From: Chryseobacterium glaciei
GTDB lineage: Bacteria; Bacteroidota; Bacteroidia; Flavobacteriales; Weeksellaceae
Assembly (NCBI RefSeq): GCF_001648155.1
Contig: NZ_CP015199.1
Span: forward strand, 2,738,501-2,802,500
Direction: 5' to 3'
Length of the DNA: 64,000 bases
The translations under genes were made by a program, and so were the position numbers. Of the stretch, positions 44,095 to 53,370 are shown piece after piece. The first letter of the stretch is position 1; every line of letters begins with the position of its first letter. Under the pieces are notes generated by a model. The model saw only the letters and a program-made list of their open reading frames with translations, searched no databases and was not told the origin of the DNA.

Positions 44095-45480
44095 ATGAGG
44101 AATTTTCGAGAGTTTAACAAATGGTTGAGTTTAATAGTGATCTCAATGTCAATTTTTTTATGTGTTTTAGATCTTTTTATTGTAAATATTGCAATACCGT
44201 CGATAAGAAATTCTTTACAGGCCAATTCTGCCGAGGCACAGTTTATTATTGTTTTCTACATTATAGGATATGGTGCTTTTTTGATTACCGGAAGTAAAAT
44301 TGGAAATAAATTTGGTCATAAAAAGACCTTTATAGCTTCCATGTTTAGTTTTATGGTGTTCTCATTTTTATGCGGAATCTCGACTTCAGCGATCGAACTG
44401 AATATGAGCAGACTTTTTCAGGGCATTTCGGCGGCTTTTATGGTTCCGCAAGGGGTAGCTTTAATATCCAGCGTTTTTGAAGTTGAAGAAGAGAGGGTAA
44501 AAGCGCTTGGAATTTATGGTGCAATTGCGGGTATAGCTTCGGTGTTTGGGCAGGTGTTGGGCGGCATCATTCCGGATCTCAACTTTAGTTTTGATGCGTG
44601 GCGACTTGTTTTCTTTATTAATATTCCGCTTGCATTTTTAGTGATTATTTTGGCGAAAAAATATTTAAAAGAAGTTGAAATAAAGACCAAAGAATCAATA
44701 CAGATGCTTCCCCAGATCATCTTAATAATTTTGTTAATAATTCTGATGTACGAGATTGTTGCCGGTGGGGAAGAAGGATGGAGTGGAAGTAATATTTTAT
44801 TAATGCTTTTATCTGTAATTGGCTTTATCATTTTTATTTTTCATCAAAAAAGTAAATTTAAACAAGGAAAAGAAGTTCTTATCAATATGCAGCCTTTTTT
44901 CTATCCGAGTTTTAAAATAGCACTTTTGGCAGCGGTTACTTATTATTTAGTTCAGGATTCTTACTTTTTTGTCAATGCCAATTTTCTTGAAGAACAGCAT
45001 CATTTGAGCTCTACGAAAACTGGATTATTGTTTGCCTGTCAAGGTGTTGGATATGTTATCGCATCACTTTTATCTGTGAGATTTTTAAATAAATATCAAG
45101 AAAAATTTATTATTTTCGGTTTAGTTATAATGGTTGTAGGACTTATCGGGCACATTTATACCATTGGCACATCCACTATCAATTTACAGGCAACGACTGT
45201 TGTTTTGTTTTTTTATGGCATTGGCTGCGGAATTGTTTTGCCCTCAATGTTCACCAATGCAATGCGAAAATTACCGGTTTCTATAACGTCAATTGCCACG
45301 GGAGTTTATTTGACGATACAGCAAATTTCTGTGGGGTTTGGGGTAAGCCTGGTTGGACGTATTTACTTTAACTTTACGAATGGATATTTAATGGCAATAT
45401 ATGCCATGATCTTTTTACTATTGATAACTATAAGTATATTTTTGATTTCAGAGTTTAAATTAAAAAGGAATTCTTTCTAA
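44095..45480 (+). CDS. MFS transporter, DHA2 (14-helix) type
   Basis: A 461-residue MFS protein with about 14 hydrophobic segments and the DHA2 loop motifs: VLDLFIVNIAIPSIRNSLQA in helix 1, GSKIGNKFGHKKTFIAS after helix 2, and FQGISAAFMVPQGVALI in helix 4. DHA2 proteins export drugs or other small organic molecules with protons. It is divergent from an HxlR regulator, and its last 21 bases overlap the convergent HupE/UreJ gene. The exported compound is unknown. Confidence 0.9.
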   Translation: MRNFREFNKWLSLIVISMSIFLCVLDLFIVNIAIPSIRNSLQANSAEAQFIIVFYIIGYGAFLITGSKIGNKFGHKKTFIASMFSFMVFSFLCGISTSAIELNMSRLFQGISAAFMVPQGVALISSVFEVEEERVKALGIYGAIAGIASVFGQVLGGIIPDLNFSFDAWRLVFFINIPLAFLVIILAKKYLKEVEIKTKESIQMLPQIILIILLIILMYEIVAGGEEGWSGSNILLMLLSVIGFIIFIFHQKSKFKQGKEVLINMQPFFYPSFKIALLAAVTYYLVQDSYFFVNANFLEEQHHLSSTKTGLLFACQGVGYVIASLLSVRFLNKYQEKFIIFGLVIMVVGLIGHIYTIGTSTINLQATTVVLFFYGIGCGIVLPSMFTNAMRKLPVSITSIATGVYLTIQQISVGFGVSLVGRIYFNFTNGYLMAIYAMIFLLLITISIFLISEFKLKRNSF

Positions 45481-46038
45481 AGCCATTTTTAAAGAGAGCG
45501 CAAATACTCCGGACGAGACAAATAGAATCCAATCTTTTTTATTGATTTTGAATATTTTAAGTGAAATAAATAATATGATTAGTATAGCAAAAACAATCAC
45601 GATCTGTCCCAATTCCAAACCAATATTGAAACCCAAAAGCGGAAAAAAAATACTTTGACTTTTCGCGATCATTATTCGTGCTGTATTCGCAAAACCCATC
45701 CCGTGGATTAATCCGAAAATTAAGGCTAAATAATAATTCAATTTCATTAAACCGTTCTTTTTATTTTTCATTAAAATATTACCTAATGAAGTCAGAACGA
45801 TCGTCACCGGAATCAAAAACTCTACCCAATTTGAAGAAACTCTTACAATGTCTAAAATACTTAAAGCCAACGTAATGGAGTGGCCAATTGTAAATGCAGT
45901 TACCAAGATCAGAATTTTCTTCCAATCATTATAAGAATAAATTGCTATTAAGGCTAAAACAAAAAGCTGATGGTCGAGAGCATCCAGAGAAATAATGTGT
46001 TCCCATCCTAATTTTAAATAAAATATAAAGTCCTGCAT
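45460..46038 (-). CDS. HupE/UreJ family membrane protein
   Basis: A 192-residue protein with six membrane helices. It has the family's His-rich opening KLGWEHIISLDALDHQLFVL, then FTIGHSITLALS and GLIHGMGFAN. HupE/UreJ proteins are nickel or cobalt permeases in hydrogenase or urease operons, but many flavobacterial members stand alone, as here; no hydrogenase or urease gene is near. It overlaps the end of the MFS gene by 21 bases in a convergent arrangement. Confidence 0.85.
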   Translation of the reverse strand: MQDFIFYLKLGWEHIISLDALDHQLFVLALIAIYSYNDWKKILILVTAFTIGHSITLALSILDIVRVSSNWVEFLIPVTIVLTSLGNILMKNKKNGLMKLNYYLALIFGLIHGMGFANTARIMIAKSQSIFFPLLGFNIGLELGQIVIVFAILIILFISLKIFKINKKDWILFVSSGVFALSLKMALERIPF

Positions 46039-46159
46039 AAATTGTAATAAATTAAATAATTATTTGGTATTATAAGATGTTTTAATTTTAATAATGTCTG
46101 TTAATTAGCTGTAAAATAAATAAAAATTGTATAATTGTAATGTTAAAAAATTACACAAC

Positions 46160-49100
46160 ATGGATTTAAAACTATTATTTACAAAAGTACATATTCCCTT
46201 TACAGGAAAGAATACTTTAAGAAATGTAGCTGCTGTTTTTCTTGGCCTTTCGTCTTATGGAATGTTTGGTCAGGTTCAAAAATTAGACTCTCGATTTGAA
46301 ATTTTGTTGAAAAACAAAGATAAAGTATCAAGAGGAATTGAAATTAAAGATTTCGACCGTCCTGAAATGCAGCTTGATAAACACTTGGTTGTAACTTCGA
46401 AAGGAGCGCAAACCATGTATTCTTGTATTATTTATACAAAAACACCGGAAAAACTAAAAGCTGATGGATTTTTAGTTCAAAGTCAGCTTCCTAATTTCGT
46501 GACCGCACTGGTAGGCATAGAGGATATTGAAAAATTGACTCAGCTTCCATACGTAACTTCTGTGATGGCTCCGACTTTTGATATTCTTCATAATGATGTT
46601 AGCCGAGCGCAATCCGGAGCAAGTCTTTTGCAGGATGGAGCTTTTAATAATACTTCATATGTAGGAACAGGAGTTTTAGTTGGAGTGTACGACACAGGTA
46701 TCGATTGGAAACATCCTGATTTCAGAGGAGCTACAGATCAGACGAAAAGTAGAATTTATTCAATTTGGGATCAAACCTTAACACCACAAGGAACGGAAAC
46801 TTCGCCAACCGGTTTTGCTACAGGCGTAGAATACACAAGAGCTCAAATTGAAGATGAATTAGACGGTTCACCAGCCAATTTTGTCCGTGAAAATGATACA
46901 AATGGTCACGGATCTCACGTTGCCGGAACAGCTGCCGGAAACGGATCTGCATTTGCCGATAAAAGACATAAAGGTTTTGCTCCCGGAGCAGATATTGTTT
47001 TTGTAAAAGGAGGTAACGGATCTTTTCCAACGACTAATACCATTAATGCATTAACTTATTTTAAAAACGTAGCAACAGCTTTAAACAAGCCCATTGTTGT
47101 TAATATGAGTATAGGAGGACAGGGTTCTGCTCATGATGGAACAGGAAGTCATGAGGTTGCAGTAAATGCTTTTACAGCTTCAGGTCCGGGTAGAGTAGTG
47201 GTGATCTCTGCAGGTAATGATTATGGTGGAAATATCCATAAAACCGTAAATATTGCACCTAATGTAGCTCAAAACTATACTTTTACAGTAGCAAGTAATA
47301 CTTCTGCAGCATCTATATTTTCATTTTTGATGTATGCAAATGATGATTCTCCGGTTACAGCAAAGCTTACTGCACCGGATGGTCAGCAGTATACTTCTAA
47401 TATTACAACAACAAATACTTTTAATATTTTAGGAGGCGGATTAACAGCTACAATGTATAATTATTGGAGTACGGACAATAATAAAAGATATGTACAGTTG
47501 GTCGTCAGCAGACCAAGCGGAACTACAAATGCCCAAGGTACCTATACTTTAGAAATCACAAATAACGGAACTCAGCAGATAACAACACATGGCTGGCTGT
47601 ATAGCCAAGGTGTAGCGACTACCTTGACGGATGGAAACAATCAGTATATTGTAGGTTCACCAGGGAATGCCTCAAGTGCTATTACTGTAGCTTCTTATAT
47701 GGGAAGAGCGAGTTGGTATACTGCGGCTGGAGGTTATTATGTTCTTACTCCACAGGAATCAATTTCATCATTTAGTTCTGAGGGACCTAGAGTTGACGGT
47801 TTCCAAAAGCCGGAAATAACAGGTTCAGGACAACATGTGATCTCTGCAAGATCTAGTAATTCTGCTCCGGCAGCAACAGATATCATTAATGGGACTACCT
47901 ATTACGTAAAAAATCAAGGAACGAGTATGTCTTCACCGGGAGTTGCAGGAGCGGTAGCTTTGTTGCTTCAGGCAAATCCTACTTTAACAGCAGCTGCAGT
48001 AAAAAGCAGATTGACTCTTAATGCAAGACAAGACGGTGCAACAGGTGCTGTACCAAATCCAAGATGGGGTTTTGGTAAACTTGATATTTATAAAGCAGTT
48101 ACAGATGAGTTAAACTGTGTAAAATCAAATTTTGAAACAGTTACTTACGATGAACCATACATTTTAGCAAATGCTGAAAATAATAACTTCTTTGATAACA
48201 CGGCTTTAGCGGTTCGTTATACGCCAACATTAACGGGCAAATTGGGAGGTTTCTCATTCCTTACGGGAACTTCTGCAATTCCTAGTGATATGGCAGTTGA
48301 TATTCAGGTGAGAAAAGTGGATGCCAACGGAAATCCGGGCGATATTATTGCTACTAAAACAGTTTCTTCTTGGGTAAATGATATCCAGAGATTTACTTGG
48401 AACTATGTTAATTTATCAGATTTAAATATTCAAACCGTTACAGGAAAAGATTTCTATATCGTTATTAACGGATTGAGCGGAAGAATTTCTATGAAAAACG
48501 AATCTGTTGTAGTAAATAACAGATCAAAAACATCTACAGACGGAACAACTTGGACGGCAAGAACATTCGATCTTAAAATGAGAGCAACGGTTTATGAAAA
48601 TGTAGCTGAGGTTAAAGCTTTAGCAACAGCAAATCAAACTAAACTGGCTCCGGTTGCAACGGGATATAATTATTTTGTGAATAACTGTCAGTTGATTTCA
48701 AGAGTAGAAAAAGAAACGGCAAGCACCATAACAGGAAATGTTACTTCTAAAGTTTGGGTTGATAATGCTCAGCCGAACTATGTTTCAAGAAGATTTGAAA
48801 TGAATCCTGAAACAAATGCCACAACGGCAACTGGAAAAGTAACATTGTATTTCAAACAATCAGAATTTGATGCTTATAACCTTTTAAATGCGGTTAAATT
48901 GCCAACTTCAATTACAGATAATGCCAACAAAGCTAATCTTATTGTTGAAAAATATACAGGAACAAGTGCAAGTAATACAGGAACAATAGCTTCTTTCGGA
49001 AGTGCTGCAACTCCAGTTGCTGTAAATGTTGCTGATATTGTTTGGAATGAAACCTATCAATATTGGGAAGTTAGCTTCCAGACAACAGGATTCGGAGGTT

Positions 49101-49387
49101 ACTTTGTAAAAACAAACTCTGTAACTTTAGGAGTGAATGATACCAAAGACAATGCTGATGTTAATGTATATCCTAACCCTGCGAAGAACTTTGTAAATGT
49201 AACTTTAGGTAAAGCTTCTAAAGCTGCGGTTACAATACACGATGCTTCCGGTAAGTTTGTGAGAAATGTAGATATTAGCTCTACTGCGAATAAAATCAAT
49301 GTTTCTGATCTTGTAAGCGGAACATACGTATTCACAATTACGTTAGACAATAATTCTAAAGTAGTGAAAAAAATTATTAAAGAATAA
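46160..49387 (+). CDS. Large secreted subtilase (S8) with T9SS sorting tail
   Basis: A 1075-residue protease: signal peptide, an N-terminal prodomain, a subtilisin domain with the triad in VGVYDTGID (Asp178), TNGHGSHVAGTAAG (His250) and GTSMSSPGVAGAV (Ser589), and a large insert of about 200 residues before the Ser. A pair of beta-rich regions follows, then a T9SS type A sorting domain (VNVYPNPAKNFVNVTLGKAS, ending KVVKKIIKE). It should be exported across the outer membrane and act as an extracellular protease. The ATG at 46160 is used; the frame opens from a TTG at 46127. Confidence 0.93.
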   Translation: MDLKLLFTKVHIPFTGKNTLRNVAAVFLGLSSYGMFGQVQKLDSRFEILLKNKDKVSRGIEIKDFDRPEMQLDKHLVVTSKGAQTMYSCIIYTKTPEKLKADGFLVQSQLPNFVTALVGIEDIEKLTQLPYVTSVMAPTFDILHNDVSRAQSGASLLQDGAFNNTSYVGTGVLVGVYDTGIDWKHPDFRGATDQTKSRIYSIWDQTLTPQGTETSPTGFATGVEYTRAQIEDELDGSPANFVRENDTNGHGSHVAGTAAGNGSAFADKRHKGFAPGADIVFVKGGNGSFPTTNTINALTYFKNVATALNKPIVVNMSIGGQGSAHDGTGSHEVAVNAFTASGPGRVVVISAGNDYGGNIHKTVNIAPNVAQNYTFTVASNTSAASIFSFLMYANDDSPVTAKLTAPDGQQYTSNITTTNTFNILGGGLTATMYNYWSTDNNKRYVQLVVSRPSGTTNAQGTYTLEITNNGTQQITTHGWLYSQGVATTLTDGNNQYIVGSPGNASSAITVASYMGRASWYTAAGGYYVLTPQESISSFSSEGPRVDGFQKPEITGSGQHVISARSSNSAPAATDIINGTTYYVKNQGTSMSSPGVAGAVALLLQANPTLTAAAVKSRLTLNARQDGATGAVPNPRWGFGKLDIYKAVTDELNCVKSNFETVTYDEPYILANAENNNFFDNTALAVRYTPTLTGKLGGFSFLTGTSAIPSDMAVDIQVRKVDANGNPGDIIATKTVSSWVNDIQRFTWNYVNLSDLNIQTVTGKDFYIVINGLSGRISMKNESVVVNNRSKTSTDGTTWTARTFDLKMRATVYENVAEVKALATANQTKLAPVATGYNYFVNNCQLISRVEKETASTITGNVTSKVWVDNAQPNYVSRRFEMNPETNATTATGKVTLYFKQSEFDAYNLLNAVKLPTSITDNANKANLIVEKYTGTSASNTGTIASFGSAATPVAVNVADIVWNETYQYWEVSFQTTGFGGYFVKTNSVTLGVNDTKDNADVNVYPNPAKNFVNVTLGKASKAAVTIHDASGKFVRNVDISSTANKINVSDLVSGTYVFTITLDNNSKVVKKIIKE

Positions 49388-49413
49388 TCTCACAATAATT
49401 TTTACAATTAAAG

Positions 49414-49441
49414 AGTGGCAGCTAATAACTGTCACTTTTTT
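49414..49441 (+). terminator. Terminator of the subtilase gene
   Basis: AGTGGCAG and CTGTCACT pair (one mismatch) around a 7-base loop, followed by a T run that overlaps the next promoter region. Confidence 0.8.
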
Positions 49442-49442
49442 T

Positions 49443-49450
49443 TATATTTG
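49443..49450 (+). promoter_or_regulatory. -7 promoter word of the DUF6702 gene
   Basis: TATATTTG fits TAnnTTTG and lies 18 bases before the ATG at 49469, immediately after the subtilase terminator. Confidence 0.55.
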
Positions 49451-49468
49451 TTTAATAATTTCATATCA

Positions 49469-49993
49469 ATGTTTTTGAAGCTTAATTTTTTGTTTGTAGC
49501 ACTTTCTCTGTTGTTTTCTGTTAAATCCCATGATTTGAAGGCTGCGGGAGAATTTCATCCCTATCATGTAGGTTCTGTGGAAATCAATTACAATTCAAAA
49601 TCAAAGACCTTTGAAATCACCGGACGTTTTTTTCTAGATGATCTGGAAAATGGATTGACTAAAAAATATGGTAGACCTTTTCATTTTAATGATGAAAAAT
49701 ACAAAGCTCAGTTGAATGAAGCTTTAAAAAATTACAGTTCAGAATATTTAAGACTAAAAGCAGACAACAAATTCTTAAAGGTAAATTATATCGGCTATGA
49801 AGAAGACAGCGAATCTGTGAACGTTTTCTTAGAATCCGAAACACTTACTTCTCCTAAAAAAGTGGAAGCGGCGGTAAGTTTTCTATATAATTTATTTGAT
49901 GATCAGATCAACATTGTTCATATCATTGTTAATGGAAATCGTAAAAGCGAAAAGCTTGTTTATCCCAATCGCTATCTATTTCAGCAATTTTAA
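49469..49993 (+). CDS. Exported DUF6702-like protein
   Basis: A 174-residue protein; the ATG at 49469 gives a signal peptide (MFLKLNFLFVALSLLFSVKS), whereas the longer frame from 49415 starts within a terminator. The mature part FHPYHVGSVEINYNSKSKTF, then FFLDDLENGLTKKYGRPFHF and VSFLYNLFDDQINIVHIIVN matches the DUF6702 pattern from memory. That family is often found near M1 peptidase genes. The function is unknown. It is a single gene with its own promoter. Confidence 0.7.
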   Translation: MFLKLNFLFVALSLLFSVKSHDLKAAGEFHPYHVGSVEINYNSKSKTFEITGRFFLDDLENGLTKKYGRPFHFNDEKYKAQLNEALKNYSSEYLRLKADNKFLKVNYIGYEEDSESVNVFLESETLTSPKKVEAAVSFLYNLFDDQINIVHIIVNGNRKSEKLVYPNRYLFQQF

Positions 49994-50090
49994 TTGTTTT
50001 TTGTCTAAAAATAAAGTTTTCATAGCATTATGGAAATGTTAAAATTATTCAAATTATGCGATATATTTTTTTTTGATTAAAATATATATA

Positions 50091-50098
50091 TACATTTG
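50091..50098 (+). promoter_or_regulatory. -7 promoter word before the stub and gene at 50459
   Basis: TACATTTG fits TAnnTTTG; a TTG stands 15 bases upstream. The predicted transcript would start near 50105 and read through the stub at 50169 toward the gene at 50459. Confidence 0.4.
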
Positions 50099-50168
50099 TA
50101 CCGAAAGAATAAACGTTTAATTATTTTTATATCTTTTTGTAAAACACAATTTTAAAAAGCACTCAATA

Positions 50169-50276
50169 ATGGAAAAAAATATTAAAATACAAACAGTATT
50201 TGCTATACCTCTATGTAGCTATCTTACTTTTGCCCAAGTTGGCACATACATCCAGAATATTTACGGTATCGAATAA
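50169..50276 (+). pseudogene. Stub of a secreted-protein gene (possible N-terminal remnant)
   Basis: A 35-codon reading frame starting MEKNIKIQTVFAIPLCSYLT and continuing FAQVGTYIQNIYGIE before a stop. The signal-like part and the AQVG junction echo the two neighbouring genes, which read AQVGISTSN and AQIGINTSN after cleavage. The rest of the gene is missing; the downstream sequence to 50458 has no coding resemblance. It may be a decayed copy, or a short leader peptide for the gene at 50459. The rest of 49994-50458 is AT-rich and empty. Confidence 0.4.
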
Positions 50277-50458
50277 ATTTTGCTTTAGTTCTAGTACTTT
50301 AGTAAGAATTATTATATATATGGTAGAGAAAACTCTATCCGTTATACTGTGCTTTTTTTCAATGGTTTTTTAAGATTTGTTGAATTAAATTATTTCTTAA
50401 AAACCTCCTAAGTACTTATAAAATCTTAAAAACATAAACAAACAAAAACTTAAATGTA

Positions 50459-51274
50459 ATGAAAAAAATTAAAATCTATTTCGTACTGGTATTATTATCA
50501 GTAACTACAACACTATCCGCTCAAGTAGGCATCAGTACGTCAAATCCACAAGGAAGTTTTCATGTGGATGGCGCAAAAGATAATCTTGCAACCGGCGCTC
50601 CAACAGTGGCTCAGCAAGCTAATGATGTTATTGTAACTTCAGATGGTGAATTGGGCGTAGGCACCACTAATCCCACAAATTCACTTCATGTGAAAGCAAT
50701 AGTTGATCCTGTAAAAATAGAAGGATTAGCAGACGGTAATACAACTACAGATCGTCTTCTGGTAATTGATCCCACCGGAGTTGTGAAAAATATTAAAACT
50801 TTAGGTGGATTATCTATTCCGAATCCTGCTATTTTCAGATTAGAAACGGCACAAACTAACTTTTTAAATGGTGTAGTTGGCGGAGGTACTTCAGTTGTTC
50901 CTATGACGGTAGTGAAAAATACAATTCCTGGAATGACTTATAATTCAGGTACAAGTACAATTACTTTCCCCTCAGGAACATATCAGATGACATTCGTTTA
51001 TGAAGCGAGCCATAATGCTTCAGGATGTTCAATAAGTTCTTATTTTGTAGATTTCCCTCTTAATAATACAACTACGAGAATTCACAGTACATCTGCATTT
51101 GTACAAGGTGCAAATGCAGTTTATGGAAATTCTGTGACATATGCTACTGTTATTCCTGCAGGTAGAACATGGAAAATCGCATTAGGAAGAGGTGTATCAG
51201 GTAATTGTAGTGGGCCGGGAAATACGTTGGCAGCAACTTCAACACAATTATTAATTTTCAGAATCGGAGACTAA
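50459..51274 (+). CDS. Secreted protein with C-terminal jelly-roll-like domain, copy A
   Basis: A 271-residue protein with a signal peptide (cleavage after LSAQ) and mature start [20 protein letters not shown], as in flavobacterial fibre-like proteins. The middle has [15 protein letters not shown], which fits trimeric tail-fibre-type repeats. The C-terminal 130 residues ([20 protein letters not shown] ... [13 protein letters not shown]) look like a C1q/TNF-type beta sandwich. It has no T9SS tail. Two cysteine pairs are conserved with copy B. It is the first of a tandem pair; the function is unknown. Confidence 0.7.
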   Translation: MKKIKIYFVLVLLSVTTTLSAQVGISTSNPQGSFHVDGAKDNLATGAPTVAQQANDVIVTSDGELGVGTTNPTNSLHVKAIVDPVKIEGLADGNTTTDRLLVIDPTGVVKNIKTLGGLSIPNPAIFRLETAQTNFLNGVVGGGTSVVPMTVVKNTIPGMTYNSGTSTITFPSGTYQMTFVYEASHNASGCSISSYFVDFPLNNTTTRIHSTSAFVQGANAVYGNSVTYATVIPAGRTWKIALGRGVSGNCSGPGNTLAATSTQLLIFRIGD

Positions 51275-51301
51275 TTTATCATAACCAATTAATTTTAATG
51301 T

Positions 51302-51334
51302 AAGCATTTGCCTTAAAGGTGAATGCTTTTTTTT
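51302..51334 (+). terminator. Terminator of copy A
   Basis: AAGCATT..CCTT pairs with AAGG..AATGCTT, with two mismatches, followed by eight T. Confidence 0.75.
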
Positions 51335-51768
51335 GTTTAAAATTTGACTTAGAATATGTTTTTATTTAAAATTAATAAGAATGAATTACATAATTAATTT
51401 ACATTTTGTTAATAGTGTTTTCTTTGATTAAATTTTCTAAAAAATTATTTTTTTAACATAATAAAACACTTAGAAGGGAATAATATTCAGATTTCAATTA
51501 ATGTTTAACCAAATTTTAAAGTATACACTAAAATCATATATCCTGATTTAAAGGTGTTTATTAATAATAATTAATATTTATTATTAAAATTTGTATTATA
51601 AACAAAAAACATTATATTTGTTTTAATATAAAACGATATATTTTATATAAAATTTAACATTTTGTGTAAAATAATGAAACTTTGTTTTTCCAAAATCAGA
51701 AAATCACTTTAAGCAATTTTAATTCATTATTACTTTAAGTAGAAAAATAAAAACTAAATAAACTTGTC
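51335..51768. other. AT-rich gap before copy B
   Basis: About 430 bases of AT-rich DNA with no reading frame or RNA gene recognised. It contains the promoter of copy B at 51591-51620, giving a leader of about 140 bases. Confidence 0.6.
51591..51620 (+). promoter_or_regulatory. Promoter of copy B (TTG-N19-TAnnTTTG)
   Basis: TTG at 51591-51593 and TATATTTG at 51613-51620 are 19 bases apart, a full match to the Bacteroidota -33/-7 consensus. The leader to the ATG at 51769 is about 140 bases. Confidence 0.65.
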
Positions 51769-52581
51769 ATGAAAATTAAACAATTTTACCTTTTGCTTAT
51801 ACTTGCTAGCTCGAGTACAAATTTTTACGCTCAGATAGGGATTAATACTTCTAATCCACAAGGAGCTTTCAATATTGATGCAGGGAAAGATAATCCCGCT
51901 ACAGGCGCTCCTACAGTCGCACAGCAAGCAAATGATATCAATGTAACAACTGCTGGAAATGTAGGTATAGGACTTACTGCTCCTACCAATAAACTTCACA
52001 TCAATGCAACGGATCCTTTACGTTTACAGGGCACGACTGCTGGAGTTACGACTACAGATAATTTACTAGTTCTTGATCCTACTGGAGTTGTCAAAACTAT
52101 AGGGACTTTAGGTTCTTTATCTATCCCAAACCCTGCAGTTTTTAGATTAGAAACAGGACAGATAAACTTTTTGAATGGTGTTGCTGCTGGTGTTACGCAA
52201 GTGGTTCCAATGTCGGTTATAAAAAATACAATTCCGGGGCTGACATATAATACAGGGACAAGTACAATCACTTTTCCGGTAGGAACCTACCAAATGACTT
52301 TTGTCTACGAAGCTACCCATAATAATACAGGATGTACATTGAGTTCTTATTTTATTGATTTCCCTCTTAATGCGGGAACAACGAGGGTTCACAGTACGGC
52401 TTCCCATGTTGAAGGTACAAACTCTATTCATGGGAATTCCATTACCTATGCTACTACAGTTCCTGCAGGCAAAACTTGGCAGATTGCTTTGGGGCGTGGA
52501 GTTTCTGGTAATTGTGCGGGAACAGGGAATACTCTGGCTGCAACATCAACTCAGCTGCTTATCTTTAGAATTGGAGATTAA
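51769..52581 (+). CDS. Secreted protein with C-terminal jelly-roll-like domain, copy B
   Basis: A 270-residue close relative of copy A: same signal-peptide length, AQIGINTSNPQGAFNIDAGK at the start, the same order of blocks and the same ending [13 protein letters not shown]. Differences cluster in the middle and in the loop around THNNTGCTLSSYFIDF. The high similarity indicates a recent tandem duplication with both copies intact and separately promoted. The role is unknown; surface adhesion or matrix is a guess from the domain type. Confidence 0.7.
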   Translation: MKIKQFYLLLILASSSTNFYAQIGINTSNPQGAFNIDAGKDNPATGAPTVAQQANDINVTTAGNVGIGLTAPTNKLHINATDPLRLQGTTAGVTTTDNLLVLDPTGVVKTIGTLGSLSIPNPAVFRLETGQINFLNGVAAGVTQVVPMSVIKNTIPGLTYNTGTSTITFPVGTYQMTFVYEATHNNTGCTLSSYFIDFPLNAGTTRVHSTASHVEGTNSIHGNSITYATTVPAGKTWQIALGRGVSGNCAGTGNTLAATSTQLLIFRIGD

Positions 52582-52640
52582 TTTTTTCAGGCACAAATAA
52601 TTCTACAAACACAAAACACCATAAATGTTCCCAAACATTG

Positions 52641-52668
52641 AAAAACACTTACTGCAGTAAGTGTTTTT
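52641..52668. terminator. Bidirectional terminator
   Basis: A perfect palindrome, AAAAACACTTACTG with CAGTAAGTGTTTTT, between copy B and the convergent ACP phosphodiesterase gene. Confidence 0.9.
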
Positions 52669-52677
52669 ATTTTATCA

Positions 52678-53277
52678 TTAAAATGGATTTTCTGTTTTTA
52701 ATTGGGCATTCACAGCTTGTGCATGAACCAATAGATCAGGAAAAAATGCATCATAACATTCCTGAAGGATCTCTTTATTTTGAAGAAATAATTCAAAAAC
52801 AGGAAGGTCTTTATCTAAATATTTTGCTTTATTAAGAACATTTTGAATACTGAACTTAATTCCCCAATCTTCACGGTAATTATAAAGCCAGTCATCATGT
52901 TCCATTTTTGTGAGCATTCTTTTAAAATTTTCGGGAAGCCATTTTTCATTTTTATTGAGAACGCGGTAGACTCGTAAAGAATGTTCTTTCCACCCTTGAA
53001 GCGAGTTTAAGCTTAAATCATTCGCTAAAAAATAATCCATCGAAACATCTACAAACGCTCCAGAATATAATCTCACTAACGGACTGAAAACTTTTTTAGC
53101 TTCATGCAGCGCAGGATGAGAGTCTGTAAAGGTATCAATAGCTCTGTGCAGGGTAATTCCGTCCTGAATATCTTTAGGAAAAGAAAAACGGTCTTTGTTT
53201 CGGATAAAATCTTCAAGAAACTGACCGACGATTTGTCCGTCTGAAAATGTGAGAAAAGAATGAGCTAAATAATTCAT
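52678..53277 (-). CDS. Acyl carrier protein phosphodiesterase family protein (AcpH-like)
   Basis: A 199-residue cytoplasmic protein of the AcpH (DUF479) family: MNYLAHSFLTFSDGQIVGQF, then GITLHRAIDTFTDSHPALHE and SGAFVDVSMDYFLANDLS, with the His/Asp residues of an HD-like fold. AcpH removes the phosphopantetheine arm of ACP in E. coli. It is a single gene between terminators. Confidence 0.88.
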   Translation of the reverse strand: MNYLAHSFLTFSDGQIVGQFLEDFIRNKDRFSFPKDIQDGITLHRAIDTFTDSHPALHEAKKVFSPLVRLYSGAFVDVSMDYFLANDLSLNSLQGWKEHSLRVYRVLNKNEKWLPENFKRMLTKMEHDDWLYNYREDWGIKFSIQNVLNKAKYLDKDLPVFELFLQNKEILQECYDAFFPDLLVHAQAVNAQLKTENPF

Positions 53278-53370
53278 ACTTTAAAGTTATGAATTAAAAA
53301 TTGAATAATTAGCTCTGAATTACACTACCAAATTCCCAATCTTTATTCTATTACCCTCCAATTCCAAAAT

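Noticed and set aside
49994..50458. tRNA or small RNA gene in the long gap
   Set aside because: No cloverleaf, CCA end or known RNA motif could be found; only a -7 word and a short frame are visible.
52147..52431. Minus-strand frame across copy B
   Set aside because: It is the complement of a well-supported secreted protein gene, with no start or promoter signal.
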